Origin: a virus
Reading direction: 5' to 3' (one strand)
Virus record (IMG/VR): IMGVR_UViG_3300032236_000515
Coordinates: 1 to 46,898 of that record
DNA: 46,898 nt
A program made the position numbers and the translations under genes. Under the pieces are notes generated by a model. That model made no database searches. It was not told where the DNA came from and saw nothing but the letters and a program-made list of their open reading frames with translations. Positions 1-8,716 of this stretch are shown piece by piece. Each line of letters opens with the position of its first letter. Position 1 is the first letter of the stretch.

Positions 1-1358
1 ACCTGAGCGTCAGTGTACTGTGGGTCCTTTACGTACTCAACTGCGATATCCACAGGAACATACGTAGGAGGAAGGACCGTAACCGAGCATCCTATCTGAG
101 TTTTTCCCGAGAAAGTGTTAAGCACGTTTGACTGAAGCAAGTACCAACTATCTAGGACAGTAGAGTTGTCTGGCTTATACCCAGGGAAGTAATCGCTAGA
201 AGTATCAGACACCGAAGGAGAAACATAGACATTAACTGCATTTGGAGAAGTCGCATAGGATGCAGACTTTCCCACGCCAGACACACTCAGGGCAAGTTGC
301 TTAAAGTCATCTAGGGATACTGCTCTAGCAGACGCCTTCAGTGCTGATGTAGCGTTTGCTCTGATGCTATTGATTGACTCGGGGTCATCGCCACCGAATC
401 CAGACATGTTAGATACGGTGTTAACTTCGATGCTTGCGATGTCGCTGAGAGTCTGACCACTAGCCACGGGAACATAAACAGCATAAAACTTTTGTCCACC
501 ATCAATGTTTCCCTCTAGACCTCCGCCGATAATGTAATCGACTTTGATTAGGTCTCCACTTACAGGGATAGCACCAGTTACTCCATCACCGAACAGGACA
601 TGCACATAGTTGTCTGCGTCTAGGTACACCGCATACACCGAATCTGTAGGACCATATTCCGCCAAGTTATTGACCTGAGTCCATGGAACATATTGATTTC
701 CGACTTTAACAAATACCTGAACGGTGTCGTCCACAACCTGCGGATACTTCAAGGTGAAGATTTGAGAACCATAACCATTTGAACTTCCCAGCAACTCTCC
801 AGAGATATCGGTAGAGTCGGAGGGGTTAGCCTGGTTCGCTTCTAGCGACGATGCCAGTCTTCCATGAGTGGCAAATCCAGTCGCAGAACCCTTTGTGCTT
901 CCTACAGCCGCAGGAACAATCACGTCTTCAGTCAGAGTGAACATCTCTTCGATGATTGATTGTGATTGAGCAGTCTGGCTAACAATGGTAACGGAGAATA
1001 CGGAGCCAGCAGGTACAGAGATATCTGCGCTAGTTGGATTAGAGAAAGTAAGAGTAAGATATGCCTGCTTGTACCCTGCAGGTTTATAGCCATACATAGC
1101 CGCAAGACTCAATACATTCTGACGCTGAGTAGCCGTAGCAAGGTACGCCTCATTAGCAACACGGTCGATGTAATAGTTAGTTACATCACCTACGTGAGCG
1201 AAGGCTTCTACTAGGGCGACACCAAAGTCTGCTGGGTCTGTGCCCTGCCAACGACCTCCAGTGCTATCGCTCACTCGCTGCTTCAGGTCGTCTCTTAGCG
1301 AGAAGAAATCCCTGCTTGTGTAATCAACGGAGTTAGGGATGTTGTTATTAGTTGCCAT
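1..1358 (-). CDS. Baseplate J-like wedge protein (C-terminus cut by window edge)
   Basis: The minus-strand frame opens at the ATG at 1358 and stays open to base 1, giving at least 452 residues with the C-terminus missing. The start reads MATNNNIPNSVDYTSRDF, and the 'DYTSRDF' opening followed by 'WQGTDPADFGVALVEAFAHV' is typical of the baseplate J / T4 gp6-like family, which builds the wedges around the tail hub. A beta-rich middle with 'VLFGDGVTGAIPVSG' is also characteristic of gpJ. It overlaps the stop of the gp25-like gene by 11 bases, so the two are probably translationally coupled. Family membership is strong; the T4 equivalent is inferred. Confidence 0.85.
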   Translation of the reverse strand, partial: MATNNNIPNSVDYTSRDFFSLRDDLKQRVSDSTGGRWQGTDPADFGVALVEAFAHVGDVTNYYIDRVANEAYLATATQRQNVLSLAAMYGYKPAGYKQAYLTLTFSNPTSADISVPAGSVFSVTIVSQTAQSQSIIEEMFTLTEDVIVPAAVGSTKGSATGFATHGRLASSLEANQANPSDSTDISGELLGSSNGYGSQIFTLKYPQVVDDTVQVFVKVGNQYVPWTQVNNLAEYGPTDSVYAVYLDADNYVHVLFGDGVTGAIPVSGDLIKVDYIIGGGLEGNIDGGQKFYAVYVPVASGQTLSDIASIEVNTVSNMSGFGGDDPESINSIRANATSALKASARAVSLDDFKQLALSVSGVGKSASYATSPNAVNVYVSPSVSDTSSDYFPGYKPDNSTVLDSWYLLQSNVLNTFSGKTQIGCSVTVLPPTYVPVDIAVEYVKDPQYTDAQ

Positions 1359-1776
1359 AGGATTCCTTAGACGGGGCATTGCCGTTGAGGGCTAGAGTGC
1401 CGATGGATGTTTGAACCGTGGTTTCATTTGGCAATGAATAGAACACTGTTGCAGACAAGGTGTTTTGGTACTCATCGTAAGTAAACTCTGTACGCTGATA
1501 GGTCAGTAGCGGAAGGAACAGCGTAAACGACTTTTGAATAGCACGTTCTATGCCATCTCGAGCGTCATCAACCGTGCCCCCAACGGCTGTATCGAAAAGA
1601 TTGTCGTAGATTTCGCTGCCAATAGGAGGCTGTCTGACTCTTTCTCCCACACCAGTGCCAAGAATAGAAAGGACTCTATCTTCCCAAATCTTATTTTGGT
1701 CAGTAGTGGTGTCTATCAACCCATTAGGCAGGATACGAAATGGAATAGACAACGCCTGTTCGCTATACGACAGCAT
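1348..1776 (-). CDS. T4 gp25-like baseplate wedge / lysozyme-like protein
   Basis: A 142-residue protein of the size of T4 gp25 and P2 gpW-type baseplate proteins. It has the family pattern: an N-terminal stretch with 'RILPNGLIDTTTD', then a central 'GERVRQPPIGSEIYDNLFD' segment, matching the conserved G-E-R-x-x-x-P-x-x-G-S signature, and a C-terminal beta region. In related contractile tails this protein joins wedge and sheath initiation. It lies between the hub-like gene (start touches that gene's stop) and baseplate J, the usual gp25-gpJ order. Confidence 0.85.
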   Translation of the reverse strand: MLSYSEQALSIPFRILPNGLIDTTTDQNKIWEDRVLSILGTGVGERVRQPPIGSEIYDNLFDTAVGGTVDDARDGIERAIQKSFTLFLPLLTYQRTEFTYDEYQNTLSATVFYSLPNETTVQTSIGTLALNGNAPSKESYGN

Positions 1777-3062
1777 TAGTTACCTCCATTAGATGCGTAG
1801 ACCCAGCGAGAAGGGGTTCTGGCATAGCCCTGACCATCTTCTTTCTGAATAGTTGTGTAAGACACCAGTCTTACTTGAGTACTTTTACCAACAACTGAAG
1901 TTACTCCGTTGTTATTCAGCGCCTCCGTCAAGTTTACCACTCCGACAACATCGCTAGGGTCCTGTCTGGTGACCGTGCTCGCATTAACCCCTGTGCCATC
2001 AGTAGTCACGTTCATCTCGATTTGATAATCGCCAAGACGAGCAAACATGTGCTTTACCTGATTAGGAATCCAGAAACCATCAGTCAGAGGACCAGTATTC
2101 TCAATAAGTACAGGAGCATAAGGACGGATACGTGGGTCGCCCTGACACTTAACCATGGCAGGCATGTTCATTCGAGACAGTTGAGCCGCACCCTCTGACA
2201 ATGCTGCAGTAGTTGAGTAAGAGTTACTTACACGGTCAGAACGTATCTCCGTAAACCACACGTCACTAACATCAGTACGCAGGTTCTGTCCCACTGTTTT
2301 AGGGGAGGAAGTAGTACTAAATGTTTTACTAGTGATTGGGTCAACACCAGAGACAACCTTGTTAGTGCGGAGAGCCGTGGAATCCTCCACATACTCTCCA
2401 TTACGAATCTTCATCCAGTCTAGAGTTCTATCAAGGAACTGGCTGTTGATTCCCATCTGGTTTCCTGGAGTACTCAGCACGGCGACGCTGCCAATGCTTT
2501 GGTCGATTAGTTTATCCAGTGGGCGGAAGTAGAAGGTCATGTTGTCCACCAGAACTCCATAGCCAATACGTTTTGCCTGCTCAACAATCCATTCCCAGTA
2601 CGAGTGCCCAGCCATAGTTAACTGGTCAAAGATTACGCCGTTGTCCTCTCCAACGAACTTGAATCCGAAGTCCGTAACGATGCTCTTTACGGCATTGACC
2701 ACTGTAGTGTTCGTAAAGATTTTAGATGCACGCTCCTTTAGAGGGAATGTAGCCCCCACGCAGTGTACCTCCATAACATCATTAATCTGTCCAGAAACAT
2801 TCTTCGTAATGAAAGATACGTACCCAACCCAGGAGTTAGACAAAGAACCCTGGGACCAGTTGAACTGGACAGGGATGCCTGTGCTCATAAGAGCAAACCA
2901 GCGAGGACTAGATACTGAGAACTCCATTATCAAAACGTCATGCTGATACTGCTTCTGATGAATCTCTACACGACGTGGCTGCATTGAGATAGATGGCAAC
3001 GTCGGAAATGTAAGAGAGTAATGTGTACCTCTCCTGTATTTAACCGCAGAGAGATTAGACAA
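1776..3062 (-). CDS. Baseplate hub protein, gpD/gp27-like
   Basis: A 428-residue protein between the LysM-like and gp25-like baseplate genes. The beta-rich N-terminal half, with a 'FVGYVSFITKNVSGQINDVMEV'-type strand pattern, followed by 'TTVVNAVKSIVTDFGFKF' and 'GHSYWEWIVEQAKRIGYGV', resembles phage late control protein D / gp27-like hub proteins that form the tail central hub. The assignment rests on these patterns and on synteny (tape measure, hub, LysM, gp25, gpJ). No lysozyme or peptidase motif was seen. The start overlaps the end of the preceding gene by 8 bases. Confidence 0.6.
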   Translation of the reverse strand: MSNLSAVKYRRGTHYSLTFPTLPSISMQPRRVEIHQKQYQHDVLIMEFSVSSPRWFALMSTGIPVQFNWSQGSLSNSWVGYVSFITKNVSGQINDVMEVHCVGATFPLKERASKIFTNTTVVNAVKSIVTDFGFKFVGEDNGVIFDQLTMAGHSYWEWIVEQAKRIGYGVLVDNMTFYFRPLDKLIDQSIGSVAVLSTPGNQMGINSQFLDRTLDWMKIRNGEYVEDSTALRTNKVVSGVDPITSKTFSTTSSPKTVGQNLRTDVSDVWFTEIRSDRVSNSYSTTAALSEGAAQLSRMNMPAMVKCQGDPRIRPYAPVLIENTGPLTDGFWIPNQVKHMFARLGDYQIEMNVTTDGTGVNASTVTRQDPSDVVGVVNLTEALNNNGVTSVVGKSTQVRLVSYTTIQKEDGQGYARTPSRWVYASNGGN

Positions 3063-3330
3063 CTGGAACCCTAAGTTCAGTTCCAGGGGCGATGTTTAGA
3101 GCGTCAGCAATCTCTGGGTTATAGTCAAGGATTGTCCACCAGTACTCGGCATTAGCGTACAGTTTGTGTGCCACCAAGTCGATGCGGTCGCCTTCCTTCC
3201 AGACATAGATGTAGTAGTTAGCGGAACTGGTTGGGAAGATACGAGTAACACTCGTCTGGTAAAGCCCCGTCCGAGAGTCATGGGCTTTGAATATGCGTCC
3301 AGTAGCATAGCGGCTATCAGTATAAATCAT
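3055..3330 (-). CDS. LysM-like baseplate/tail protein (gp53 or gpX type)
   Basis: A 91-residue protein. Its C-terminal half has the LysM-like pattern used by small tail proteins: 'WKEGDRIDLVAHKLY', then 'YWWTILDYNPEI', then 'IAPGTELRVP'. T4 gp53 and P2 gpX-type proteins with this fold link hub and wedge in contractile tails. It overlaps both neighbours by a few bases inside the baseplate operon. A longer reading on the plus strand at 3166-3498 is antisense and lacks family features. Confidence 0.7.
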   Translation of the reverse strand: MIYTDSRYATGRIFKAHDSRTGLYQTSVTRIFPTSSANYYIYVWKEGDRIDLVAHKLYANAEYWWTILDYNPEIADALNIAPGTELRVPVV

Positions 3331-5186
3331 GACTTCTTAGGAGCCTTTCCTAGAACACCCGTAGATGCCCAGTCAGAAGTTTGGTTCTGGTACTCAGGCA
3401 AACGGTTGAATGTGATAGACAGGTTAGTGAATACAGGAATCATATCTTTAGTAAAGATAGTGTGGCTGATATCAAATGAGTCAATAAACCCTAGGTAACG
3501 CAGGTTACTTCCGAGGTGCAGTTCTACAGGATAGGCACCTAGATAACCAATATCTGCGGTTAGACCGCCACGCAAAAGACTCTTAAGGCGGTAGCCAATC
3601 AAAGTCTGTAGTAGGAACTCTACGTCATACATAGTCCCCATCTCTTTGATTTTTCTGACCTGCCCCGTGGCAGTAATGTCAGGGTCCACCTTGCCATCAG
3701 GTACCCAAGGGTAAATCTCCTTAGGGTCAATCTTTCCGTCTAGAATACCCTGAGCGTATTTCATGTCGTTCATGCGATTAAGGAGCAACTGGAAACTAAT
3801 ACTGCTACTGGTGACAGAGGCTCCAATAAGGGCAACAGGGTCAGTTCCAGACGCAGCAAGACCAGGGTCAACCGATGGAGACCCCGCATAGCGCATCTCA
3901 ATGGTGCTTGGGTTATACAGGAACTGGAAACCATAACGATGCTTGTTATAGTTATTAACACCCATTACGTCAACTGGGTTGAACCACTTAGAGCCAGTAG
4001 CCAGGTTTCCAATCTTAATGAAACTCTGAATCATTCCCTTAGAGTTTCCACCCTTAGCCTTAGCCCACAAGTCTGCTGCCTCAGCAACCTTGGCAGGTCT
4101 GTTGCCCTCACCAACAAACAGCACCTCATCAGCATACGACTTCCAAGTTGCTGTGGTAGATATCTCATTCATTGCCCGATTGATACCAGCGATAGAAGTT
4201 GTATCTACCCCAGAGTCTGCTCTATGTGATACTACGCCAGTGTGAGTAAAGTAAGAATCCTTCACACCAGGCATGTTGTAGATGAGTTTATTATCAGCAG
4301 TGCCAGTCTTAGGAGTGTTATTGTTGTTGTTATTGTTGTTGTTATTGTTGTTGTTATTGTTGTTATTGTTATTAACAGTCAGATTTGGTTTATCAAACGG
4401 ATTCTTATCTTTGATAAACTTACTGCTCTTCAAATCCTTCAGAAGTTTAGTCTGCGCTGCCTGTAGTGCAGTCTTCTTCTTCTGAAGATTAGCCTGAGCG
4501 TTTAGATAGAACTGGTAGCACTTATACCAGTATTGGACATCATCATCGCCACGGTTAAGCCCCAGCGCAGCGCCTGGGTTGTACCCGCTTGAAAGCGTGT
4601 CGGAGTACCCAGGAATGTTCTTTAGAATATCTGGCGCAAGGATTTGCAGAGACCCCCCCTGCCGCTGAGGGGTAGTAGGGGCGTTAACTAGTTTTGCCCA
4701 GTCTACGTTTCCCCAAGCCTTTCTACCCTGACCAGATGCTTGGTGAGAATACATGATTCCTTTACCACTAGGGTAGAGCCATACAGTATTTGTCCCAGTC
4801 TCATCAAACTGCAACTCAAGGGTGCTAATGGCGGTCATATCTGCTGTACGAAGACCGTTTAGTTTTGTAGAAACATTCTCAAAGTAATGCGACTCATTCA
4901 AAGAATCGTGAGGGTAATCCTTGAATCGTGCCGTCTTGTTCTCAGCATTAGCGCCAGCAGCAGTCTTAAACTTGACGTTCCACTTATTGTTATAGAGTTT
5001 AATCTCATACACGGCAGATGGAATAAGCCGTCCTTTAAACGAAGTCTGCACAGTATCAGCCGCCTGAACCGCTAGTGCGGCATCGTTGTACTGCTTAAGC
5101 GCAATATCAAACGCACTATAGTCAATGTGACTGCTGCGCTTATTTTGTGGAATAGGATTAGGTACTGTCCATTGCTTAGTAGCCAT
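3327..5186 (-). CDS. Large tail/baseplate structural protein with poly-asparagine linker
   Basis: A 619-residue protein directly downstream of the tape measure gene. It has two parts separated by 19 consecutive Asn residues (about residues 272-290): an N-terminal part with an alpha-helical 'YQFYLNAQANLQKKKTALQA' stretch, and a C-terminal part with 'KHRYGFQFLYNPSTIEMRY' and 'SFQLLLNRMNDMKYA'. The latter resembles tube-initiator/hub-associated proteins of contractile tails that contain an F-x-F-x-Y-N-P motif. The precise role is not established; position and the C-terminal pattern support a tail-tip function. The start ATG touches the stop of the tape measure gene. Confidence 0.6.
   Translation of the reverse strand: MATKQWTVPNPIPQNKRSSHIDYSAFDIALKQYNDAALAVQAADTVQTSFKGRLIPSAVYEIKLYNNKWNVKFKTAAGANAENKTARFKDYPHDSLNESHYFENVSTKLNGLRTADMTAISTLELQFDETGTNTVWLYPSGKGIMYSHQASGQGRKAWGNVDWAKLVNAPTTPQRQGGSLQILAPDILKNIPGYSDTLSSGYNPGAALGLNRGDDDVQYWYKCYQFYLNAQANLQKKKTALQAAQTKLLKDLKSSKFIKDKNPFDKPNLTVNNNNNNNNNNNNNNNNNNNTPKTGTADNKLIYNMPGVKDSYFTHTGVVSHRADSGVDTTSIAGINRAMNEISTTATWKSYADEVLFVGEGNRPAKVAEAADLWAKAKGGNSKGMIQSFIKIGNLATGSKWFNPVDVMGVNNYNKHRYGFQFLYNPSTIEMRYAGSPSVDPGLAASGTDPVALIGASVTSSSISFQLLLNRMNDMKYAQGILDGKIDPKEIYPWVPDGKVDPDITATGQVRKIKEMGTMYDVEFLLQTLIGYRLKSLLRGGLTADIGYLGAYPVELHLGSNLRYLGFIDSFDISHTIFTKDMIPVFTNLSITFNRLPEYQNQTSDWASTGVLGKAPKKS
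4317..4373 (-). repeat. Trinucleotide (AAT/AAC) repeat encoding 19 Asn
   Basis: Nineteen in-frame AAC/AAT codons in a regular mix (mostly AAT followed by three AAC) form a low-complexity linker in the tail protein. Length changes by whole codons would leave the frame intact, so this can vary without breaking the gene. Confidence 0.9.
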
Positions 5187-7726
5187 TAGAGCACTCCCAT
5201 GCTAGAAACTAGTTTGTCTTCTTCAAGGTAACCCCTGATTAACTTGGCGAATCGTCTTGCTTCTGCTTCCGATGCCTGAGAAATGTTTAAGTTGATGTTA
5301 AAGGTATTGCTACTACCACCTGAACGAGCAGGAGCATCGCCACCCTGTCCACCACCTACTGATGCGCCAGCAGACGTGGTACTCATACCATGACCAATAA
5401 CTGAACTGGTGCTGGATGAGGACATAGTTAAGTTGGAGGTAGTGGCAGCCCCTTTATATGAGCCAGGGATAGTAATGCCTGCGATGTTTTGAGCACCAAG
5501 ACTGTAGCCTAGTTGAGCGGCTCCTGCGGCTCCTGCAGCCCCCGAACGAGAGCCAGAGCCAGTGGCAAGACCCACTCCGCTACCTTCAGTCATAAGAGCA
5601 ACATTCGCTGGAGTACCGCCACCTGTACCAGCAGACGAGGCATAGTTTCCGCCCAATGCGGATGAAGGGTCAACCTTGTTGCCATTCTTGCGAAGTTCAA
5701 AGTGAAGGTGAGGACCAGTAGAGTAACCAGTGTTACCAGACAAACCAATAGTCTGACCCTGAGTTACTGTGGCTCCCTTGCTTACACCAATAGAAGACAA
5801 GTGACCATACCAAGTGCTATAGCCACCACCGTGGTCGATTTCTACATAGAGACCATAACTACGGTCGCTAGTACCCATAGTGTTTACGGCTGTACCACCA
5901 GCGTCAATGACTGTTCCTGCTGCAGCAGCAAGAACTGGAGTGCCGATACCTACACCCCAGTCAATGGCGTAGTGACCATTAGGGTGCAGTTTATCTGTCT
6001 GACCGTAGTAAGTAGTGACCTTGGCGTTTCCTACAGGGTGGATAAGTTTGATTCCACCAGTAGTGTCACTGGTGCGACTTCCAGCCACTCGTGACTGCCC
6101 ACCACCGCTACCGAACATTCCACCTACTTGACCACCAAGCCAAGAGCCAGCGTAGCCACCAATGAACGTTCCCATACCGAAAGTAAACGGGTCTAGCAAA
6201 GTTCCTAAAGCAGCGCCAGCCATTCCACCGACAGTGCTTCCCAAGTCGGAACTAAACCGCTTAGTTCCCCAACCTTGACCATTCATGGCGTCATTTGCCA
6301 AGTTTAATCCACCGATGATTCCAGCGGCTGCAGCGCCTCCAGCCATCTTTCCTACACGACCGACACCGCTACGACCAGGAGCACCTCCTGCTGCAGGAGT
6401 TACCTTACCGCCAGCACGTGGTCCACCAGGTCTGCCCGCACCTTTACCTACGCCTCCGCCAGAACCACCGCCGCCCATGATTCCACGCATTGTTCTACCC
6501 AGTAGGGCGTTCTGCACGAGCGTACCGCCGATGCCGCCGAGGCCGCCCAATGCGCTGCCAATACCCCCCAATAGACCCCCAGTAGCAGGGTCATTCCCCG
6601 CAAGGCTGACACCAGCGTTAGCCTGCGCCATCATGTTGCCCATAGGAGATTTAAGAAAGTTTTGCATTGCAGTATTAAACTGCTCAATAACACCCGCAGC
6701 CTTTTGCATACCAGTAATGTAAGCATCAGATGCTGCCTGCATAGTGCCAGTCTGAGAACCTGTTGCATCGTAGAGCGCCTGCTGCGGGTTGGTTCCCGCC
6801 TTGTTCTCAGCAATAAGTCTGCCCATCAACTTCTTGTTGCCCAGGTCCATGTTCTTACCACTGGTTCGGTCAAGAATGTATTGATAGGCTAGGCGCTGCT
6901 GAGTTGGGTCCAAACCAGAACCAGCAAGGTCAGCACCAAGGTTTCCGCCCTGGTACGAGTTTTGCAATGCTTCTCTAGAGATTTTGCGACCACCAGTAAT
7001 GCGCTGGTCAAGTTGAGCAAAAATCTCAGTAGGGCTGAGACGACGACCTGTGCGTGGGTCTGTAGTCCAGATACCGAAGTTACGCATCAGGTTGCCTGAA
7101 GTTTTTCCTTGGGTTAATCCTCCAAGGGCTGAGGCAGCATCAGCGTTAGAAATGTTTAGATACTTAGCCGCATTAGCGGTAGAGGTAGCCAGGTTAGCAA
7201 ACTGTCCACGGTTAATACCTGTAGCAGCAGGGTTAACACCCATGCTAGTAAGGATGCCAGCAGTTACAGCGTCCTGACCTAGACCGCTAATGCCACCTCG
7301 CATAGCGCCAAAGGTAGCAGTAGCAAGACTATTACGGCTCATACCCGCAATAGTTCCAGCGTCGTAATAAGCCGTGCTGCGAGCCGTGGTCATTGCTACG
7401 TCAGGCATACCCGCAAAAGCACCGCCAGCAAGACCAAACAACGCCTGGATGCCGCCCTGCGCTACAGCGCCCATCGTGTTCATGCGGCGGTTCATGGAAA
7501 GCATCTGAGGAAGGTTTCCGAAAGAGGAACCCATGATGTTTGAGCCAGAAGAGCCTAGACGAAGTTGACCAGTCCCACCAAAGTTACTTCCATTAGGGGA
7601 ACTATTGGAGTCATGTATAGCCGCACTAAGGTCGTTAAACGAGGCAGTGATGCTTTTGACAACGGCATCCATCTTCTCCATTGTGGAGAGAAGACCCGTC
7701 ATGTCCATATCGAGACCATCGCTCAT
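5186..7726 (-). CDS. Tail tape measure protein with M23 peptidase domain
   Basis: An 846-residue protein directly after the tail chaperone and frameshift extension, the canonical position for the tape measure that sets tail length. It is Gly/Ala-rich, with hydrophobic segments around residues 375-530. Around residues 565-690 lies an M23 (LytM-like) metallopeptidase domain: 'HPNGHYAID' supplies the H-x-x-x-D zinc ligands, and 'TGPHLHFEL' gives the H-x-H motif. Tape measure-linked peptidases help the tail cross peptidoglycan during DNA entry. The C-terminus 'NTFNINLNISQASEAEARRF' is typical of tape measure tails. The start ATG overlaps the TAA of the extension frame by one base. Confidence 0.88.
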   Translation of the reverse strand: MSDGLDMDMTGLLSTMEKMDAVVKSITASFNDLSAAIHDSNSSPNGSNFGGTGQLRLGSSGSNIMGSSFGNLPQMLSMNRRMNTMGAVAQGGIQALFGLAGGAFAGMPDVAMTTARSTAYYDAGTIAGMSRNSLATATFGAMRGGISGLGQDAVTAGILTSMGVNPAATGINRGQFANLATSTANAAKYLNISNADAASALGGLTQGKTSGNLMRNFGIWTTDPRTGRRLSPTEIFAQLDQRITGGRKISREALQNSYQGGNLGADLAGSGLDPTQQRLAYQYILDRTSGKNMDLGNKKLMGRLIAENKAGTNPQQALYDATGSQTGTMQAASDAYITGMQKAAGVIEQFNTAMQNFLKSPMGNMMAQANAGVSLAGNDPATGGLLGGIGSALGGLGGIGGTLVQNALLGRTMRGIMGGGGSGGGVGKGAGRPGGPRAGGKVTPAAGGAPGRSGVGRVGKMAGGAAAAGIIGGLNLANDAMNGQGWGTKRFSSDLGSTVGGMAGAALGTLLDPFTFGMGTFIGGYAGSWLGGQVGGMFGSGGGQSRVAGSRTSDTTGGIKLIHPVGNAKVTTYYGQTDKLHPNGHYAIDWGVGIGTPVLAAAAGTVIDAGGTAVNTMGTSDRSYGLYVEIDHGGGYSTWYGHLSSIGVSKGATVTQGQTIGLSGNTGYSTGPHLHFELRKNGNKVDPSSALGGNYASSAGTGGGTPANVALMTEGSGVGLATGSGSRSGAAGAAGAAQLGYSLGAQNIAGITIPGSYKGAATTSNLTMSSSSTSSVIGHGMSTTSAGASVGGGQGGDAPARSGGSSNTFNINLNISQASEAEARRFAKLIRGYLEEDKLVSSMGVL

Positions 7727-7887
7727 TATGCGCTCACCGCCTTAACATACTCTCTGGCTAGTTCTAACCAGTTCAATCGCTCTCTAGGAGACATTTCTTT
7801 AATCTCCGTAAGAGACCAGCCTTTAAATCGTTGTGACAACGTAAGCCACGTTGTCAGCAACTCATCGTAACTGTCTAGACTAGAAGC
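7726..7887 (-). CDS. Frameshift extension of the tail assembly chaperone (gpGT-like)
   Basis: A 53-codon open frame with no credible start of its own lies in the +1 frame after the chaperone gene and ends one base into the tape measure start (TAATG). Its product is helical and charged, with the core 'GWSLTEIKEMSPRERLNWLE', like the T part of lambda-type G/GT and many other tail chaperone extensions. No ATG or ribosome binding site precedes it, and the frame stays open back into the upstream gene. A ribosomal slip at the UUU-C near 7888-7891 would join the two. Frame and position are read directly; the slip is inferred. Confidence 0.75.
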   Translation of the reverse strand, partial: ASSLDSYDELLTTWLTLSQRFKGWSLTEIKEMSPRERLNWLELAREYVKAVSA

Positions 7888-8689
7888 GAAACAGGGTACC
7901 GAGACTAATCGGCACCTGTACCTCGCTTTCGCAGTCAGGGCAAGTTACAGTAATAGGGTCGAACTGTGGTCCAGGGTTGCGGTCTGAAATCTCTTCGGCA
8001 ATAGCCCTGCGGTCAACAAGTCCTAGTGCCTGAATCTGGCTCTTGCTATAGACGGGACGTCCGTCAATCTCAAGAACTGTTTGCTCCAATAGAGCCGTCA
8101 TAGACTCAGCGGGATTCATATCTGGGTCAGCCAAAAGTTTCTTCTGAGTGACACCTGTTGGCAAAGTTACTAGGAACTCGTGCGACTTACCCTTAACAGT
8201 AAAGTTAAGTTGGTTCGCTGGGTCCAGCAATACCTTGCTCTTAATATCTGTAACGATGTCAACTCCTACAGTCTTGTAGTCTTTACATCCATCACAGAAG
8301 GCTGCGAGTTCTGCCGTGTCACCAAAGGTGGCTCGATAGACTCCCAACAGGATTGCATCTCGGTCACCTACGAGTAGGTTATCCAACATGTCTTCTGTAG
8401 GTTTCTGATTACCTAAAGCCACTACGGCTCGATTGATAATCGTTGCAAACATTCGACCAGGGTTGCTGGCACGAATAATCGCTTCCTCATCACGACCATT
8501 GAGTTCTCTTACCTCAGCGGTCTTGATGACCTCCCCAGCGGAAAGCATCCCGCCAGGGAGGTCAACAATGACGTTGATAGGAGAAACAATCTTGGCTGTG
8601 GTTTCTTCTTGTGGGTCTGCTAGTGCCTGTGCAACCAACTCATTTGCTTTATTAGCGTTTGTTGCTGCTTTGAGGATTTGTTCTGCCAT
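7880..8689 (-). CDS. Tail assembly chaperone (gpG-like), with two Cys pairs
   Basis: A 269-residue protein between the tail tube and tape measure genes, the site of tail assembly chaperones. It begins with Ala/Asn/Lys-rich helix, then a beta region with 'NVIVDLPGGMLSAGEVIKTA' and 'VRELNGRDEEAI', patterns seen in T4 gp26-like and other myovirus chaperone/hub-assembly proteins. Two Cys pairs ('FCDGCKDY' and 'CPDCESEV') may bind zinc. It ends 'LGTLFRF' at a TAG, next to an overlapping +1 frame that probably gives a longer minor product. Unusually long for a gpG, so T4 gp26-like is an alternative label. Confidence 0.65.
   Translation of the reverse strand: MAEQILKAATNANKANELVAQALADPQEETTAKIVSPINVIVDLPGGMLSAGEVIKTAEVRELNGRDEEAIIRASNPGRMFATIINRAVVALGNQKPTEDMLDNLLVGDRDAILLGVYRATFGDTAELAAFCDGCKDYKTVGVDIVTDIKSKVLLDPANQLNFTVKGKSHEFLVTLPTGVTQKKLLADPDMNPAESMTALLEQTVLEIDGRPVYSKSQIQALGLVDRRAIAEEISDRNPGPQFDPITVTCPDCESEVQVPISLGTLFRF
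7886..7891 (-). promoter_or_regulatory. Candidate +1 ribosomal frameshift site (UUU CGC)
   Basis: Near the 3' end of the chaperone frame the codons read CTG TTT CGC TTC TAG. A peptidyl-tRNA-Phe on UUU can re-pair on UUC after moving one base forward, and the new frame continues GCT TCT AGT for 53 codons. A stop two codons further on could favour pausing. No strong downstream structure was noticed. A -2 slip would reach the same frame but no suitable run is present. Confidence 0.55.
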
Positions 8690-8716
8690 TTTATTGTCCT
8701 TATTAGTTAGTTGTGT

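Noticed and set aside
4242-4485. Plus-strand hydrophobic frames rich in Val or Leu that look like membrane proteins
   Set aside because: They are the complement of the poly-Asn repeat in the tail gene and lie fully inside a supported minus-strand gene.
6285-6722. Plus-strand Pro-rich frame of 145 codons
   Set aside because: It is antisense to the Gly/Ala-rich part of the tape measure gene, which explains the Pro content.
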